The notes under the pieces: model-generated | Databases searched by the model: none | Told to the model about the DNA's origin: nothing | What the model saw: the letters and a program-made list of their open reading frames with translations, nothing else | Made by a program: the position numbers and the translations under genes | Part shown: positions 6,129 through 8,415 of the stretch, in pieces | Layout: each line of letters starts with the position of its first letter | How positions within the stretch are numbered: the stretch's first letter is position 1 | From: Cytophagales bacterium | Lineage (GTDB): Bacteria > Bacteroidota > Bacteroidia > Cytophagales > Cyclobacteriaceae | Reading direction: 5' to 3' | DNA length: 8,415 nucleotides | Assembly: GCA_029262955.1 (NCBI GenBank) | Contig: JAJCYL010000667.1 | Coordinates: 1-8,415 of the forward strand

Positions 6129-8415
6129 TTAATGGATTAAATTTTTATTCCTTAAGAGGCCAATAGTATTTCTGTAAACTATAGGATTAACCATGAAAAC
6201 TTCCTTTTTAAAGACAATACCATCTTCAAGCAGTGCCAAAAGGGTCATTTTACTAGTAGTCAACGTAATATTCAGCACTTCTGACAATTGGTTTTCAGTT
6301 AGACCATCATGTAAGATAAGTGCGTGAAGTACATAGATTTTATCCATAGAAAGTACTGTCAAAAAATTTAGATCTGGTCTTATAAATGAACCAATTGTAA
6401 TTGTACTTTGATCTACTTTTCTGGTAGATAACAACCAAAAAAGTAATGCCATACTCACGTTGCTTTCCGCAAACCCATTGAGATCGGAAAAGAATTGTTT
6501 CTTGAGATACAGTTGCTGGTCATCTTCTGTTAATAATCTAAACTTCTTGTCATCCAATTGTTTGGAGCTTGGTTCAAAGACGATATCAAAACCACTTATT
6601 TTATTTCTTTTCCAAATGATGTTTACGATCTGTTCATCAGTAAACTTGCCAAGCCTAATGTTATAACTGAAATACTCCTGAACATTAATTGTTTTGTTCA
6701 AATATTCCCAGGAATATAAGGTAGCAGATATGACCCAAAAGACTTTTTGATTGGTCCTTGTTATTAACTGCAATACAGCTTCCATAGCACCGAAGCCATT
6801 CACTTTTTTCAAGTAAAGGTTCTGTAAATCCTCAAGAATTATCACCCGCTGTTGACCAGTATTAAAAACGTCTATTAGTTCTTCAAGAGTTTCAAAGGAC
6901 GAATTATCTATAATTTTCTTTATTAATTCCAGTAACTCCTCTTGTGAATTGATACTTTCTTCAATGGTAAACCGGGATACAGGATGATTAAATTTCACCT
7001 CTTTAATGACATAGTTGAGAAAGGTGCTCAATCCACCCCACTTTTCACCGACAACTGCTGTTCCAGCAAATCTCCCTCTTTTCCAGTTCTCAAATGCTCC
7101 GAGAAATTGTTCAAATTCTTGTTTTCTTCCCTCAAATAATTCAAGATCTTCGAGCGGTTCTATTTGATAGAGTTTTTGATAGATAAGTGGTAGTTTGTCA
7201 ATAGCCAATTGGGATTCAATAAGAAAGTCAGAAACCTGCTTAGTAATCAGCGGCTTGCTTGCAGTCAGTATGAACTTCTCTCCAACTCTTTTGACGAAAT
7301 GGACTATCCTGTCTTTGACATTTTTGGACTTGGTAAATAATAGAGCTCTTCTATTCTTAATCTTTTCCGTGAGTTGCTTTTTTACTTCTGTTGCTCGTTT
7401 TTCAGCTTTGGCTTTTGTAATTCTCAATCTTAATTGACGTACATTTTCATTGACCGTCAATTCCATAATATCCTTACAAAACAGATCTACTCCCAGTGAA
7501 AGCAGTTCACTATTTTTTGATATTGAAAGGTCTAATTGTTCTTTAGTTTCCGTAAGCCGATTCGAAGCCCTGTCAAGACCCTCAATAGCTATTTTAAGCG
7601 CCTCTTCATTACTCTTTCCTTCGTCCTCAATGGCCGAGATAGCAGAAGACAGGCTAAATGTAACAATATGGTCAAGATCAGTCGTATTAGCTGTTGTAGC
7701 TTCCAATGAGGCAAATAACTCTTTTTTGGCCTTAATGAGTTTTTCCTGAAGGGCCGCAAGCATTTCAAAAGCTATTAATTCGTAGGGCGATATCTTATAT
7801 AACTCATCAGTACTGAGGGGTTCATCATAGGTACTCTTCTTTACAATAACATGTTCATCTGAAAGCTTCTCAACGTTTTTGCAAATGACCACTTCCAATT
7901 TATCTATTAGGTTGATCACCAGATTGCCGGACAGCTTATCGCATAGCTTGGGGACCAGTTCCAAGTCTAGCTTTTTACCCGCCTGATAATTGACTCTTTT
8001 TAATTCCTTTTGAAGTGAGTTACCAGCGGATGACAGTGAATGGGAGGAGGTCTCGATAAACTCCCTAATTTCTCTAATCTCAGGATTAATATGCTCGCCA
8101 AGTTTACTGATTTGTGCAGATTGAAATCGTTTAAGTTCAGCTAATGTTTCATGTTTCAGTACATGAATATCCAAATCTGATCGCCATTCTTCGAATAGTG
8201 CATAAATCGTATTATTCCAGCCAAGATTGTTTTTGGACCATGTTGAGTTTGCCTGGGCAATCGTTTTCTCGACATTCCGATCGGATAGATGTGAATTAGA
8301 ATATTCAAGAGTACCTGCTTTTTCGAAATGGTCCAGGTAAGCCTCCATACGAGACTTCAGAATCTCATCTATCTCAACAGAAATATCTTTTATAAAAGTG
8401 GTTTTAAAAGAATCT
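6129..8415 (-). CDS. Large coiled-coil protein with degenerate P-loop ATPase domain and winged helix, 5' end outside the window
   Basis: Not a family I can name. The first visible ATG is at 8348 (739 residues), but the frame stays open for 22 further codons to the window edge and reads as ordinary amphipathic protein (FIKDISVEIDEILKSR), so the true start is probably beyond 8415. Numbered from that Met: residues 1-365 are almost wholly helical and charged, with no proline at 189-365, and probably form coiled coils. An ORC/STAND-type ATPase core begins at FEGRKQEFEQFL (405-416). The P-loop position GEKWGGLST (434-442) has Leu where Walker A needs Lys. VIILEDL (502-508) is a good Walker B, and VFWVISAT (536-543) resembles a sensor-1 strand. 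A lid-like segment follows (FTDEQIVNIIWKRNKISGF, 569-587). A winged-helix-like segment is at about 681-716 (LTENQLSEVLNITLTTSKMTLLALLEDGIVF). No membrane segment is seen. It leads a unit with mscS and the antiporter. Nucleotide binding without hydrolysis, or regulation by the winged helix, is inference. Confidence 0.7.
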   Translation of the reverse strand, partial: DSFKTTFIKDISVEIDEILKSRMEAYLDHFEKAGTLEYSNSHLSDRNVEKTIAQANSTWSKNNLGWNNTIYALFEEWRSDLDIHVLKHETLAELKRFQSAQISKLGEHINPEIREIREFIETSSHSLSSAGNSLQKELKRVNYQAGKKLDLELVPKLCDKLSGNLVINLIDKLEVVICKNVEKLSDEHVIVKKSTYDEPLSTDELYKISPYELIAFEMLAALQEKLIKAKKELFASLEATTANTTDLDHIVTFSLSSAISAIEDEGKSNEEALKIAIEGLDRASNRLTETKEQLDLSISKNSELLSLGVDLFCKDIMELTVNENVRQLRLRITKAKAEKRATEVKKQLTEKIKNRRALLFTKSKNVKDRIVHFVKRVGEKFILTASKPLITKQVSDFLIESQLAIDKLPLIYQKLYQIEPLEDLELFEGRKQEFEQFLGAFENWKRGRFAGTAVVGEKWGGLSTFLNYVIKEVKFNHPVSRFTIEESINSQEELLELIKKIIDNSSFETLEELIDVFNTGQQRVIILEDLQNLYLKKVNGFGAMEAVLQLITRTNQKVFWVISATLYSWEYLNKTINVQEYFSYNIRLGKFTDEQIVNIIWKRNKISGFDIVFEPSSKQLDDKKFRLLTEDDQQLYLKKQFFSDLNGFAESNVSMALLFWLLSTRKVDQSTITIGSFIRPDLNFLTVLSMDKIYVLHALILHDGLTENQLSEVLNITLTTSKMTLLALLEDGIVFKKEVFMVNPIVYRNTIGLLRNKNLIH

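Larger units (their letters stand above)
3951..8415 (-). other. Putative operon: ATPase-like protein, MscS channel, CPA2 antiporter
   Basis: Three reverse-strand genes follow one another with a 2-base gap (stop at 6129, next ATG at 6126) and a 4-base gap (stop at 5137, next ATG at 5132). No room exists for internal promoters or terminators outside coding sequence. The unit's promoter is not in the window because the first gene is cut at 8415. After the antiporter stop there is 130 bp to the lipoprotein ATG. I found no convincing intrinsic terminator there, so read-through into the lipoprotein gene cannot be excluded. Confidence 0.7.

Noticed and set aside
3951..8415. A phage-defence system with the MscS protein as membrane effector
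   Set aside because: MscS-like effectors are known in some defence systems, but there is no nucleotide cyclase, nuclease, protease or reverse transcriptase, no mobile-element genes nearby, and the channel and antiporter look like full-length housekeeping types.

Overview
The window looks like chromosome from a member of the Bacteroidota, probably a marine or soil Cytophagales-type bacterium. This is inferred from the AT-rich base composition, the near absence of Shine-Dalgarno sequences before the starts, one good Bacteroidota-type promoter (TTG ... TAnnTTTG), and proteins that read like the Bacteroidota versions of SpeA and HemD. No rRNA, tRNA, CRISPR array, transposase, integrase or phage gene is visible. 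Six genes cover nearly the whole window, two of them cut by its edges.

Left part (1-3188). A biosynthetic arginine decarboxylase (speA, - strand, 3' end outside the window) diverges from uroporphyrinogen-III synthase (hemD, + strand) across a 305-bp AT-rich intergenic region. That region carries a predicted hemD promoter, whose -7 box lies between the arms of a perfect 9-bp inverted repeat. A serine-type glutaminase (glsA) follows hemD after a 34-bp gap and is probably co-transcribed. These are housekeeping metabolism: polyamine precursor, tetrapyrrole and glutamine/glutamate.

Middle (3206-3950). A gene on the opposite strand, convergent with glsA (17-bp gap), encodes a 204-residue predicted lipoprotein of unknown function with an unusually tyrosine-rich stretch. 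A 130-bp spacer separates it from the next transcription unit.

Right part (3951-8415, all - strand). Three tightly packed genes, in transcription order: a large protein with a long helical N-terminal part, a P-loop ATPase-like domain with a degenerate Walker A motif and a C-terminal winged-helix-like segment; an MscS-type mechanosensitive channel with its own signal peptide; and a CPA2-type (Kef-like) cation:proton antiporter without the cytoplasmic RCK domain. Gaps of 2 and 4 bases (or a 17-base overlap if the antiporter uses its upstream GTG) suggest one operon. The ATPase reading frame stays open to the window edge, so its true start is probably outside. This ATPase-channel-antiporter unit is the part most likely to be an undescribed system. 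A plausible but unproven reading is an ion or osmotic-stress module in which the ATPase-like protein senses or controls the two membrane proteins.
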